DNA from: Flavobacterium aerium
GTDB lineage: Bacteria; Bacteroidota; Bacteroidia; Flavobacteriales; Flavobacteriaceae
Direction: 5' to 3'
Length of the DNA: 64,000 bases
NCBI RefSeq assembly: GCF_030766725.1
Contig: NZ_JARQWR010000003.1
Coordinates: 186,001-250,000 of the forward strand
Under the pieces are notes generated by a model that saw nothing but the letters and a program-made list of their open reading frames with translations, had not been told where the DNA came from and did not search any database. Both the position numbers and the translations under genes were made by a program. Positions 52,313 through 60,920 of the stretch are shown here, piece by piece. Each line of letters begins with the position of its first letter. Within the stretch, counting starts at the first letter, position 1.

Positions 52313-52561
52313 TTACTTTTTTGGCGGTGTAATCGGTGTATATCCATCATCTCCACCAGTATCAATTTCATCATCATTAGGTATCACGCCTTTTGGGAAT
52401 GGAACATCACCTGGATCATTTATAGAATCTTTAGCTTGTAAAGATTCATATGGTTTTTGACTCATTGTGGTTCCTGATTCATCGTATAAACCATCTGTTG
52501 AACATGAAAATAATGTAGCGCTGATTGCTAAAATTGCCGTATATATAATTGATTTTTTCAT
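52313..52561 (-). CDS. Small acidic lipoprotein, 82 residues
   Basis: Lipoprotein signal peptide with Cys20 (ATLFSC). The mature part is short, acidic and Pro/Gly-rich (GDVPFPKGVIPNDDEIDTGG), with no domain and probably disordered. Upstream the sequence TCGAAC-N6-GTTCGA (52601-52618) forms a small inverted repeat. It has its own terminator, so it is a separate transcript from the histidine kinase. Function unknown. Confidence 0.75.
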   Translation of the reverse strand: MKKSIIYTAILAISATLFSCSTDGLYDESGTTMSQKPYESLQAKDSINDPGDVPFPKGVIPNDDEIDTGGDDGYTPITPPKK

Positions 52562-52832
52562 TGTTTTTAAATTTTAAAAATTTGACATAGGAATGGCCGT
52601 TCGAACTTTTTTGTTCGATTTTTTTAATACATTCATTCCGTTAAAAATTGGTTTTTGGGAAGTGGGAAATGCGACAACAGAATAGGATGATTTATACTTC
52701 CCAGTTCATTATTCTACCCTGTCTTGCATTTCCATAATAGAATCAACTTATACATTTGCCTCAATTGCTGACCGATGTTGTAATTAATTCTGAGACAAAG
52801 AAATAACCATTGTCAACGAGTATTGCAGTCAA

Positions 52833-52911
52833 ATTCCGATGATTCTGATAATTCCGATAACTTCCTTGTATTTCCGCCAAATTCCGATTCTATACCTTGA
52901 AAAATTCCGAT
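52833..52911. repeat. Clustered direct repeats ATTCCGAT
   Basis: Four exact copies and one variant of an octamer in 79 bases, the first three spaced by 9 bp. Related TTTCCG words lie between and after them. Could be a multi-site regulator region or a decayed simple repeat. Confidence 0.55.
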
Positions 52912-52996
52912 ATTTCCGGCTTTACAATCCATTTAAAACACAAAAAATCCAGTGTGAATGACACCAGATTTTTAAATATTGATTTAATTTTTAGGC

Positions 52997-53028
52997 AAAA
53001 AAAATGGCATCATTTACATGATACCATT
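52997..53028 (-). terminator. Terminator of the LysR gene
   Basis: Stem AATGG-x-ATCAT with ATGAT-x-CCATT (53003-53013 with 53018-53028, one mismatch, 4-base loop) followed on the minus strand by eight T. It lies 27 bases after the LysR stop. Confidence 0.8.
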
Positions 53029-53054
53029 CGTTTCTTTTCTATGTTATTTGTATA

Positions 53055-53957
53055 TTATAGTGGTTGCATTTCTTTTTCAAATATTTGCTGAATTACAGCA
53101 ATCTCTTTGGCATAAATTGTTTTCTTACGCATTGCGAAATACAATGTGTTCTCTATCGTGTGTTCCCCTTCCCATAGCACCTTAACTTTCCCTTGACTTA
53201 CTTCATTTTTACATAAGAAATCTGGAATAACAGCTATACCACTGCGTCCACTAATACAACGGGCAATTGAATTCATGTTAGGAACAATAAAATTGGGTTT
53301 AAAATCTGGACGTTTATTAAAATTCATATACCAGAATCTTCTTAAGTGTTCCATATCTGCAGTTGTTCCATACCATATCTGTTGCTTCAACCACTGCTGG
53401 GCTCCTTCAAAATCTTTCTTTTTGATTAAGCTGTTGAATACTTCGCTTTCTGTTTCGCTACCTGCTACTAAAACAATCTTTTCTTTTGAAAACGCTTTAT
53501 TCTCAATTGATTTGTTATCTCCTTTTTGTGGAGTAATTATTAAATCCAGAATACCATTGCATAAGTCATTGAGCATTTCGGGATAATCTCCAAATTTTAT
53601 AATGACATTAAAATCTAAAGTCGGTAAATAGGATTCTAAAGTAATTTGGAACGTTTCAAAACACATCCCAATACTAATTGTCGGTTTATCTTTTTCCGCA
53701 CTTCGATGAAAGTGCTGCTCGGCCGATTCTAATTTATTTAATGCATCCAATATATAATTATAAAGTACTTTTCCACGCTCTGTAGAAACCATTTTACGAG
53801 ACGTACGATCAAACAACTTATAACCTACATAAGCTTCTAATGAACTTAAATGTAAGCTCACACCAGGTTGCGAAATAAACAAGGTCTGAGCTGCGCCAGT
53901 AAGTGTACCTGTTTCATATATTGCTTTAAATGTTCTATACCATTCTAAATTGACCAT
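53055..53957 (-). CDS. LysR family transcriptional regulator
   Basis: A 300-residue regulator with the N-terminal winged helix-turn-helix (FKAIYETGTLTGAAQTLFIS, then GVSLHLSSLEAYVGYKLFDR) and a periplasmic-binding-like effector domain. It is divergent from the thiolase gene across 181 bases, the usual layout of LysR regulators and their target, so control of the thiolase is likely. The inducer is unknown. Confidence 0.93.
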   Translation of the reverse strand: MVNLEWYRTFKAIYETGTLTGAAQTLFISQPGVSLHLSSLEAYVGYKLFDRTSRKMVSTERGKVLYNYILDALNKLESAEQHFHRSAEKDKPTISIGMCFETFQITLESYLPTLDFNVIIKFGDYPEMLNDLCNGILDLIITPQKGDNKSIENKAFSKEKIVLVAGSETESEVFNSLIKKKDFEGAQQWLKQQIWYGTTADMEHLRRFWYMNFNKRPDFKPNFIVPNMNSIARCISGRSGIAVIPDFLCKNEVSQGKVKVLWEGEHTIENTLYFAMRKKTIYAKEIAVIQQIFEKEMQPL

Positions 53958-53982
53958 AGCATTTTATATTATATTTATAATG

Positions 53983-53990
53983 CAAAAGTA
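53983..53990 (-). promoter_or_regulatory. Candidate -7 box of the LysR gene
   Basis: Minus-strand TACTTTTG, full match to TAnnTTTG, 26 bases before the ATG at 53957. Confidence 0.55.
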
Positions 53991-54138
53991 CTACTTACTC
54001 TATTTTAATAATAGCAATTTAACATTCTTATTTTCCTGCTGTTTAGTCTTTTCTCTGTTTTTATATCATAAAAAATTGCCAAATCAAAAATCTGGGTTTT
54101 AATATTTTGTATCTTTAATACCATAAAATTTGAACATA

Positions 54139-55419
54139 ATGATAGAAAATAAGCCCGCTCGAAAAGTAGCAATTGTAGGATACAACCGTATTCCTTTTGC
54201 ACGTCAGAATACAGCCTATATAACCGCTAGTAATAAAGACATGATGACTGCTGTTTTAAATGGACTTATTGAGCGTTATCATTTACAGAATCAGATTTTA
54301 GGAGAAGTTGCTGGAGGTGCTGTAATTAAACACAGCTGGGAATTTAACTTAATGCGAGAATGCGTTTTAAATACTTCATTAAATCCCAGAACACCTACCT
54401 GTGATTTACAACAGGCTTGTGATACAGGAATTGAATCGGCTATCTATATCGCAAATAAAATAGCCTTAGGACAAATTGATGTTGGTATTGCAGGTGGTGT
54501 AGATTCTACCAGTAATGTTCCTTTGATTTTAAATGAAAGTTTGCGAAAAAAATTACTAGCTATTCGAAGAACAAAAGGATCGTGGAATAAATTCACTCAA
54601 CTTTTATCCATTAAATTTAAAGATTTAGCCCCTATTGCTCCCATGAATAGTGAGCCGAGCACTGGTTTATCTATGGGTGGACATACTGAGTTTACTGCAA
54701 AATATTATAATATTTCCCGTGAGGAGCAAGATGTATTAGCTTTGGAAAGTCATCAAAAAATGGTTAAGGCCTATGAACGTGGTTTTTTTGATGATATGAT
54801 TTCACCGTATTTAGGCTTAGAACGTGACAATAATCTTAGGGCAGACACTAGTCTTGAGAAGCTAGCCCGATTAAGACCTGCATTTGATAAAGAACATGGT
54901 ACACTTACTGCTGGGAATTCATCTCCACTAACCGATGGTGCATCGGGTTTATTATTAGCCAGCGAAGAATGGGCTAAGGAACACAATTTACCGATTTTGG
55001 CCTACATTACTTTTTCTGAATTGGCCGCTATTGAATATGTACAGCATAAGCACAACCTTCTTCTGGCTCCAATTTATGCCTCTACAAAAATGCTTCAAAG
55101 AGCCAAAATGAATTTGCAGGACTTTGATTTTTATGAAATCCATGAAGCTTTTGCAGCACAAGTACTCGCTACTTTAAAAATATGGGAAAGTCCAGAACTC
55201 ACCAAAGAATTTGGACTGGATCATCATCTAGGCGCTATTGATCGTGCAAAACTCAATGTGAACGGAAGTAGTACCGCAGCAGGTCACCCATTTGCAGCAA
55301 CTGGCGGGCGTATTATTGCTACTATGTCCAAATTACTGAACGAAAAAGGATCTGGAAAAGGATTTATTTCTATCTGTGCTGCGGGTGGACAGGGAGTGAC
55401 AATGATTATTGAAAAATAA
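54139..55419 (+). CDS. Thiolase (acetyl-CoA C-acyltransferase, FadI-like)
   Basis: A 426-residue thiolase. The acylated Cys94 is in CDLQQACDTGIESA, followed later by NVNGSSTAAGHPFAATGG (His) and SICAAGGQG (second Cys), the complete catalytic set. The FadI-like group cleaves 3-ketoacyl-CoA in beta-oxidation or condenses acetyl-CoA. The ATG at 54139 is chosen over an upstream in-frame TTG. It is divergent from the LysR gene. No other beta-oxidation gene is adjacent, so direction of use is unclear. Confidence 0.92.
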   Translation: MIENKPARKVAIVGYNRIPFARQNTAYITASNKDMMTAVLNGLIERYHLQNQILGEVAGGAVIKHSWEFNLMRECVLNTSLNPRTPTCDLQQACDTGIESAIYIANKIALGQIDVGIAGGVDSTSNVPLILNESLRKKLLAIRRTKGSWNKFTQLLSIKFKDLAPIAPMNSEPSTGLSMGGHTEFTAKYYNISREEQDVLALESHQKMVKAYERGFFDDMISPYLGLERDNNLRADTSLEKLARLRPAFDKEHGTLTAGNSSPLTDGASGLLLASEEWAKEHNLPILAYITFSELAAIEYVQHKHNLLLAPIYASTKMLQRAKMNLQDFDFYEIHEAFAAQVLATLKIWESPELTKEFGLDHHLGAIDRAKLNVNGSSTAAGHPFAATGGRIIATMSKLLNEKGSGKGFISICAAGGQGVTMIIEK

Positions 55420-55667
55420 ACCTCAACATTCAGGTTTATTACTAAATAAATAGGTTGCATAACATCGAAATAAGGCTAATTCTATTCTTACAAAACATAT
55501 TAAATATTTTGTTCTCTCCACACTATAAATCCTCCCTTTATAGCAGAGAAATAAGTCCAAAATACTTTTAAATCTTTACAATAAATCGTAACTTAGTTTC
55601 GCCGTCAATCAATACTGATTTAGGGCATGAAAAAGGATTTTTTGAATAAAAAAACAAAAAAAATTAT

Positions 55668-56312
55668 ATGAAAAAAGCAGTTATAATAATTGGTGCTGGA
55701 ACCGGTTTAAGTAAAGGAATAGCACATAAATTTGGAAAAGAAAATTACACCATTGGTTTAATCAGTCGTAATGCTGAAAATCTAAAAAAACTTCAAACAG
55801 AATTAGCAGAAAAAGGAATTGAAAGTTTTTATGCTACCGCAGATGCACATCATGCTAATGAATTAACCACAGCCATAGAGAAATTAAAAAAAGAATTAGG
55901 CGGAATAGATGTATTAGTCTATAATGTCGCTAATATAAAACACAAAGATATACTGGAAGAAACATCTGATACATTGGTCAATGATTTCACCTTAAATGTT
56001 GCTAATGCGTTACACTCTTTACAATGCGTTCATAATGATTTAAAGGATAGAAAAGGAGCATTTCTATTGTCTGGAGGTGGTCTTTCATTATTTCCACATT
56101 CACAATATGGATCATTAGCTATTGGTAAAGCGAGTATTCGTAATCTAGCTTTTCAATTGAATAAACGACTAAAGCCTGAAAACATATTTGTAGGAACGGT
56201 TACCATTGCAGGTAGTATTGAAGAAAATAGTAAAACACATTCTCCAGCAATACTAGCCAATAAGTTTTGGGAATTATTACAACATCGATCTGAAGCTGAA
56301 ATCCAGCATTAA
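55668..56312 (+). CDS. SDR family protein lacking the canonical catalytic Tyr
   Basis: A 214-residue Rossmann-fold protein. The NAD(P)-binding motif GAGTGLSKGIAHKFG is at 8-22 and ISRNAENLKKL follows. The expected YxxxK catalytic pair is not there: in SQYGSLAIGKASIRNLA the Lys is present but the residue four before it is Leu. A Tyr lies eight residues before the Lys. Such atypical SDRs exist in Bacteroidota. They may have a shifted active site or be binding proteins. Single gene, closed by a terminator. Confidence 0.82.
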   Translation: MKKAVIIIGAGTGLSKGIAHKFGKENYTIGLISRNAENLKKLQTELAEKGIESFYATADAHHANELTTAIEKLKKELGGIDVLVYNVANIKHKDILEETSDTLVNDFTLNVANALHSLQCVHNDLKDRKGAFLLSGGGLSLFPHSQYGSLAIGKASIRNLAFQLNKRLKPENIFVGTVTIAGSIEENSKTHSPAILANKFWELLQHRSEAEIQH

Positions 56313-56315
56313 TAT

Positions 56316-56350
56316 AAAAAGAGAACGTTATATGATAACGTTCCCTTTTT
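56316..56350 (+). terminator. Terminator after the SDR gene
   Basis: 9-bp stem GAACGTTAT/ATAACGTTC (56323-56331 with 56335-56343), 3-base loop, extended by A and T runs. It also serves the convergent LytTR regulator gene. Confidence 0.88.
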
Positions 56351-56362
56351 TAATATGATTCT

Positions 56363-57124
56363 CTATTTCAAAACAGAATAGCGTTCTACAAATTGATCTT
56401 TGTATCGTCTACTTATCGTAATCTTTTTTCCCGAGATTAGTTCCATTTGATTATCGGCTAAATGAAGTTTTTTCACTTTATTTAAATTCACCACATGGTT
56501 ACGATGAATTTGAATGAATTGTTTTTCTGGTAATTTCTGAAACAATAACTTTAATGATATCTCAATTAAAAAAGAATCATCTTCCGTGAATATAGTTGCA
56601 TACTTCCCTTCTACTTCTATGAATTCAATATGATCAAAGGGAACTTTAACCAAAGTATCTCGTTTCTTAATGAGAAAAAAGGCTTCCATAATTAATGTTG
56701 CTCCTATTTGTCCAGAGGAAAATAAACCTACCGTATTCGTGAATTTTTCCAAGGCTAATTCTAAAGCATATTCAAGCTCTAAGGTATTGAAGGGTTTGAT
56801 TAAATAACTATAGGGTTTTGTGAGTCGAGCGGCTTCAAATGTACCCCGATCTACTGCACTGGTTAGAAATACAAAAGGTTTTAATGTAGCTGGATTTTCA
56901 TTAATCCGTTCAGCAAAAACAATCCCATCTGGTTTCCCATCCAAGTATACATCGATAATTACAATATCTGGTTTTTGAGCATAGAAAAAACCAAGCCCAT
57001 CTTTTAAATTTGTTGCTACAGCTGTAACTTCATACCCTTTTTCTTCTAGAGTTTCACGCAATATCTGTCCTTGCTCCGGTTCATCTTCAATAATGAGTAT
57101 ACGTATCTTAATCATGGTTTTCAT
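56363..57124 (-). CDS. LytTR response regulator
   Basis: A 253-residue regulator. The receiver domain (1-125) has Glu13-Asp14 and the phospho-acceptor Asp58 (PDIVIIDVY), with Lys in PYSYLIKPF. A LytTR DNA-binding domain (about 155-250) follows: FIEVEGKYATIF, FIQIHRNHVVNL and KITISRRYKDQF. LytTR proteins bind pairs of 9-bp direct repeats about one or two turns apart. Its start overlaps the end of the histidine-kinase gene by 17 bases (or 8 if it starts at 57115), so the pair is translationally coupled. Confidence 0.93.
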   Translation of the reverse strand: MKTMIKIRILIIEDEPEQGQILRETLEEKGYEVTAVATNLKDGLGFFYAQKPDIVIIDVYLDGKPDGIVFAERINENPATLKPFVFLTSAVDRGTFEAARLTKPYSYLIKPFNTLELEYALELALEKFTNTVGLFSSGQIGATLIMEAFFLIKKRDTLVKVPFDHIEFIEVEGKYATIFTEDDSFLIEISLKLLFQKLPEKQFIQIHRNHVVNLNKVKKLHLADNQMELISGKKITISRRYKDQFVERYSVLK

Positions 57125-58877
57125 TTTTTGCTAACTCTAAAGTAATAAAAACTCGGGTACCAATCCCTTCTTCACTTTCCAAATCTAATGTTCCTCCATT
57201 TTTCTCAGTCATGGTTTTACATAATTCTAAGCCTAATCCTGTACTCATCTTACCATGAGTATCTCTTTGTCTTTTTTCCAAATGGACATTAAAAATAGAA
57301 GCTAAAACAGTTTTTGAAATTCCTATTCCATTATCTTCAACAACTAACTGGATTAACTGTTCTTTTGTTCGGGTATAAAGCTTTATCTCACCTCCATTTT
57401 TCGTGAACTTTAAGGCATTATCAATCAAATTTCGAATGACGATTTTGAAAGCATTCAAATCAGCATAAATCCATACATGAGTAGGAATATCTTGAATAAA
57501 TTGGATTTGTTTCAGTTTCATCGATTCGATATAGTTAACACATACTTGTTCCACAATAACATGCAACGGTAATTTTTCTATCGTAAAAAAAAGATTCTTA
57601 TTTTGTTCCAAAGCCCAGTAGAGCAAATTGTCTAGCATGGAATAGGTGCTTTCTGTAATTCTGATATTTGATTCCAATAGTTTTTGAAAATCAATGTAAT
57701 TTTGATTAACCAGTGCTTTCTGTAACTTGACATTACTTTCTTTCAACATATAAACTGGTGATCGGAGATCATGGGCTACAATTGAAAACAGACGATCTTT
57801 TGTTCGGTTTAATTCATCAAGTTGAATATTCTGACGGGCAATTATCTTGTTCTTTTTTAAACGTTGTCTGTAGGCAACAATCCCAATTAAAAGACAAATT
57901 AATAAGGTGATTGTGACAATAATAAAAGTATTCCGTTCTGCTCTTTTTGCTTGTAAAAGTACCTTTTGAAGCTTAGCTTCTTTTTCCAATAATTTAATCT
58001 CACTTTCTTTCTTATTGACAATAAACTTCTTCTCTTGTTCTGCCAATTCCCATACCTTATCTCTATTCCATATCTTCTCCTGTATCTCAATATAAGCTTT
58101 ATAATATACTAATGCTTTTTCGTTATTGCCTTTTGATTCCATTGCCAATGCAAGATTAAAATAAATATCATCTTGGATATCTAGGGCTTTTATCTTCTGA
58201 GCCAATACTAACGCTTTTTTAAAATATCGAATCGCCTCATCATCACGATACTGCTCAAAATACAAATCTCCTAAATTAAGATATCCTGTGGCAATCCTTA
58301 AACTGTCTTTTAACTCCTCATGAATTGCAATACTTTGTTTATAATATACCTCAGACTTTTTAAAATCGTGGTTTTCAATATTGGCATAACAACGGGCTAT
58401 ATTATTGTATATTCCTCCCTCTAGATATTTATTATCAGGAAAACCACCTGCTTCAGATTCTAATTTGAGGTAATATTCTAATGCTTTTTCATAATTTTCT
58501 TGTTCAAAATATGAAATTGCAATGTCTATATTCAAGTTAAACCAACCCAATGGTTCTTTAAATTGCATGCCTATTTTCTGAGCTTTTAATAACGTAACCA
58601 AAGCTTCTTTATACAACTCATTTTTACAATAAAAACTTCCTTTTAAGTAGTAACTTAAATATAATAAAGTATCCTTTTTTACTCCATTTTCGTAATAATT
58701 AATTGAAGTCAATATGGCTGGTAAAAGACTATCGTATTTTTTCTCCTCCAGTAACATATGCATCTTATGAAAAGGGACAAAACTTAACGTTGAAACGCTA
58801 TTTTTTGTCCCTTTTTCTACGTTTATATTTTTTTTACAAATCAAACATTGCTGTTTTGTAATCGTTGAAAGTTTCAT
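57108..58877 (-). CDS. TPR sensor histidine kinase, signal peptide out of frame at a poly-T tract
   Basis: 589 residues as read. TPR repeats cover about 30-290 (GGIYNNIARCYANIENHD, ATGYLNLGDLYFEQYRD), a transmembrane helix is at about 316-335 (IIVTITLLICLLIGIVAY), the HisKA phospho-acceptor is in LFSIVAHDLRSPVYML and the HATPase boxes in DNGIGIS and GLGLELCK. Upstream, an ATG at 58945 opens MKTIVLIFF, which would continue into LGLFPSFGQQ and join the kinase frame if the T tract had ten rather than nine T. The full protein would then have a signal peptide and a periplasmic TPR sensor. Cognate regulator downstream. Confidence 0.88.
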   Translation of the reverse strand: MKLSTITKQQCLICKKNINVEKGTKNSVSTLSFVPFHKMHMLLEEKKYDSLLPAILTSINYYENGVKKDTLLYLSYYLKGSFYCKNELYKEALVTLLKAQKIGMQFKEPLGWFNLNIDIAISYFEQENYEKALEYYLKLESEAGGFPDNKYLEGGIYNNIARCYANIENHDFKKSEVYYKQSIAIHEELKDSLRIATGYLNLGDLYFEQYRDDEAIRYFKKALVLAQKIKALDIQDDIYFNLALAMESKGNNEKALVYYKAYIEIQEKIWNRDKVWELAEQEKKFIVNKKESEIKLLEKEAKLQKVLLQAKRAERNTFIIVTITLLICLLIGIVAYRQRLKKNKIIARQNIQLDELNRTKDRLFSIVAHDLRSPVYMLKESNVKLQKALVNQNYIDFQKLLESNIRITESTYSMLDNLLYWALEQNKNLFFTIEKLPLHVIVEQVCVNYIESMKLKQIQFIQDIPTHVWIYADLNAFKIVIRNLIDNALKFTKNGGEIKLYTRTKEQLIQLVVEDNGIGISKTVLASIFNVHLEKRQRDTHGKMSTGLGLELCKTMTEKNGGTLDLESEEGIGTRVFITLELAKNENHD

Positions 58878-58917
58878 TGATGTTCCTGTTTGTTGTCCAA
58901 ACGACGGAAATAATCCT

Positions 58918-58926
58918 AAAAAAAAA
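58918..58926 (-). repeat. Nine-T homopolymer at the signal peptide of the histidine kinase
   Basis: Nine A on the plus strand, nine T in the coding direction. One more T restores a continuous frame from ATG 58945 into the kinase. Candidate phase-variation tract, or a homopolymer sequencing error. Confidence 0.6.
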
Positions 58927-58955
58927 TAAGTACTATTGTTTTCATTCTATATAAA

Positions 58956-59381
58956 TTAAATATTAGTCAATGAATTTGACATTCCAACTGTTTTTCCGCC
59001 TCTTATTTTACCTGTACCCATATCATTATCAACCTGAATTTCAATGATGCTATAAAATTCATCTAAGTCAAAAGGGACCGATTTGATATACCATAAATTA
59101 ATAGCTTCCATTCTGGAGCTTCTAAAATTGATATTAATTTTTTTCACAGGTAATAGCTCTTTATAAAGCTCCATAAATTCTTCCGGAACTAAGGAAATTT
59201 CAGATTTTGAGCTATCAGAAATAGGCAGATAACACATAATTTCGATAGTCCATGATCTTTTCCCTGCAACCTTAGATTTATCATAGGTAGCATTAACAAA
59301 GGGTGTCATACAAACAGGTTCCATTTTGGCAGGATCTGTAGGGATTTGAAATGATTTTTGAATAAGAATTGGTTCAGACAT
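58956..59381 (-). CDS. 141-residue protein of unknown function
   Basis: No signal peptide or transmembrane helix. Begins SEPILIQKSFQIPTDP and contains the strand-rich stretch VKKININFRSSRMEAINLWY. I recognise no family. Its stop lies only 10 bases before the ATG at 58945 of the histidine kinase, with no terminator between, so it is probably the first gene of the kinase-regulator operon. It is divergent from the YkuD-like/DUF2589 cluster. Confidence 0.65.
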   Translation of the reverse strand: MSEPILIQKSFQIPTDPAKMEPVCMTPFVNATYDKSKVAGKRSWTIEIMCYLPISDSSKSEISLVPEEFMELYKELLPVKKININFRSSRMEAINLWYIKSVPFDLDEFYSIIEIQVDNDMGTGKIRGGKTVGMSNSLTNI

Positions 59382-59445
59382 ATTTATATTATTTTATAAG
59401 TTACATGCTAGTAAAAATAGTTAAATAATGCTTATACCTACTATT

Positions 59446-59475
59446 TTACCACTCATACTATTCGTATTACCACTC
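59446..59475. promoter_or_regulatory. Two 9-bp direct repeats with 12-bp spacer, candidate LytTR site
   Basis: TTACCACTC occurs at 59446-59454 and 59467-59475, a period of 21 bp. Paired 9-bp direct repeats 12 bp apart are the known geometry for LytTR regulators such as AgrA and ComE. It lies in the divergent promoter region of the unknown-protein/kinase operon and the YkuD-like cluster. Confidence 0.5.
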
Positions 59476-59569
59476 CTGCCATTTCTCCAAAACTACATGA
59501 TTCCTCGCTGTAATATTGTCCTATAAATACGTCACAAATCAATCTTTTTATCAACAAAAAAATAGGACA

Positions 59570-60160
59570 ATGAAACCATCAGTTAATGAAATTCAAACCG
59601 TTCTAACGAAAAAAGGGTATCTCTTTTTTGACCAGAACCTACCTTATAATATCAATATTATTGGGATCCGCAATAAAAATGAAATCGCCAATTCTTTTGA
59701 CGATACATTATGTCTAATCTATCGTGATGATAGTCTTACTCTTCAACTATTCTCATTCCCTGTTACAACCGATCCAGGATTGTATTGGTTAAAAAATCCT
59801 TTAAATGTAAACGGAACAGCAATTCTAGTTCCGGGGCAATACAAAGGATCGCATCAAGTAGGAATGCACAAAGGACAGTATGAAGCTTTAGTACAAAAAG
59901 CCCCCCTAAAAGTATGGAGAGATGCTAACAAAGATGGAGTTTTAAACTTCTCAGGTATTCAACATGAAGGAATCTTCGGAATTAACATTCACCGCAGTAA
60001 TCCACAAACAGAATCTCAATCTGTTGAAAAATGGTCTGCTGGATGTACTGTTTTCAAAAAGGTTGCTGATTTTGATTTCTTCATGAGTATTTGCCGTAAG
60101 TCAAAGAATCTATACGGAAACTCTTTCACCTACACTTTACTAGAGGAGGCTGATTTCTAA
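59570..60160 (+). CDS. YkuD-like (L,D-transpeptidase-type motif) protein, no signal peptide
   Basis: 196 residues. The segment from His141 to Cys159 (HRSNP ... WSAGC) resembles the YkuD motif in which a His is followed some 15-18 residues later by a Ser/Thr-x-Gly-Cys with the catalytic Cys. Residues 70-90 (GLYWLKNPLNVNGTAILVPG) and RDANKDGVLNFSG precede it. If active it would act on peptidoglycan peptides, but it lacks a signal peptide. ATG 59570 is chosen over an in-frame start at 59516 lying near the candidate regulator site. First gene of the plus-strand cluster. Confidence 0.65.
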   Translation: MKPSVNEIQTVLTKKGYLFFDQNLPYNINIIGIRNKNEIANSFDDTLCLIYRDDSLTLQLFSFPVTTDPGLYWLKNPLNVNGTAILVPGQYKGSHQVGMHKGQYEALVQKAPLKVWRDANKDGVLNFSGIQHEGIFGINIHRSNPQTESQSVEKWSAGCTVFKKVADFDFFMSICRKSKNLYGNSFTYTLLEEADF

Positions 60161-60189
60161 CGAATTAATAACCCTTAAATATTTACATT

Positions 60190-60888
60190 ATGAACATTGC
60201 AAATCAATTCAAAGGTCTTCCAATGGAGGATCTTATCGGTGGTCCTTTATCGGCAGCCGTCAAATCCAACGTGGATTTAGCCAAATCAACGGCTGCCTTT
60301 ATTAATGACATCGGTTTTGAACAAATCAAAGGAGAAGATGGAATCTTAGTTCCGGGTCCAGCCCGAATGGTCGATTTTATGTTCGAACGTCCAGGAATCG
60401 ATAAAGATGGAAATGCTACTGTAGAGGAAGTAAAAATGAAAGTTCCAATGCTAGCCATTGTACCGATTCCAAATCTACAAGTAGATTTAGTAGACATCAC
60501 ATTTGACATGGAGGTTAAAAGCTCTGTTAAATCTGTGGATAAATCTGCTTCTGAAGGAAAATTCAGTGCTAGTTTAAGTGCAAAAATTGGATTCTTTACG
60601 ATCAACGCTACTGTTTCAGGTGCTGTTTCTGCGAGTAAAGAAAACACGCGTTCTTCTGATAAATCTGCAAAATACCATGTTGAAGTAAAAGCAACAAACC
60701 ATGGTATGCCAGAGGGATTATCTAGAGTATTGGACATCATGAATGATGCTGCAAAACCACGTCAGGTTATTGCCTACAAACCAAACGAAAATGGTGAAAT
60801 CGCTAGAGGAGAAGATGGTAAACCAACAGACAAAGGAACCTTAGTAAACGCTGATGGAACTCCTGCAAATGAAACTCCAAAAGAATAA
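60190..60888 (+). CDS. DUF2589 domain-containing protein
   Basis: 232 residues, no signal peptide. Residues 1-175 match the DUF2589 pattern: FKGLPMEDLIGGPLSAAVKS at 7-26, then KMKVPMLAIVPIPNLQVDLV and DITFDMEVKSS, and a Ser-rich strand region (SASLSAKIGFFTINATVSG). The tail (185-232) is Lys/Glu/Gly-rich and looks disordered. Function of the family is unknown. LIGG at residues 15-18 could be read as a double-glycine leader, see findings. Spaced 29 bases after the YkuD-like gene. Confidence 0.8.
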   Translation: MNIANQFKGLPMEDLIGGPLSAAVKSNVDLAKSTAAFINDIGFEQIKGEDGILVPGPARMVDFMFERPGIDKDGNATVEEVKMKVPMLAIVPIPNLQVDLVDITFDMEVKSSVKSVDKSASEGKFSASLSAKIGFFTINATVSGAVSASKENTRSSDKSAKYHVEVKATNHGMPEGLSRVLDIMNDAAKPRQVIAYKPNENGEIARGEDGKPTDKGTLVNADGTPANETPKE

Positions 60889-60920
60889 ATCCATTAATCA
60901 TTAACTAAACGCCAACTGTT

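Larger units (their letters stand above)
52562..53054. other. Intergenic region of 493 bases with short ATTCCGAT repeats
   Basis: No convincing gene. Between 52833 and 52911 the octamer ATTCCGAT occurs four times exactly (52833, 52851, 52881, 52904) with one variant (ATTCTGAT at 52842), three of them at a 9-bp period. A terminator for the LysR gene lies near 53000. The rest shows nothing recognisable. Confidence 0.6.

Noticed and set aside
52833-52911. CRISPR array
   Set aside because: Repeats are 8 bases and irregularly spaced; no spacers of CRISPR length, no cas genes.
52897-53091. 64-codon plus-strand frame
   Set aside because: Runs through the LysR terminator and into the LysR gene on the other strand; no signal peptide or motif.
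60204-60740. 178-codon minus-strand frame opposite DUF2589 gene 1
   Set aside because: Antisense to a conserved family, no start signal or conserved motif.
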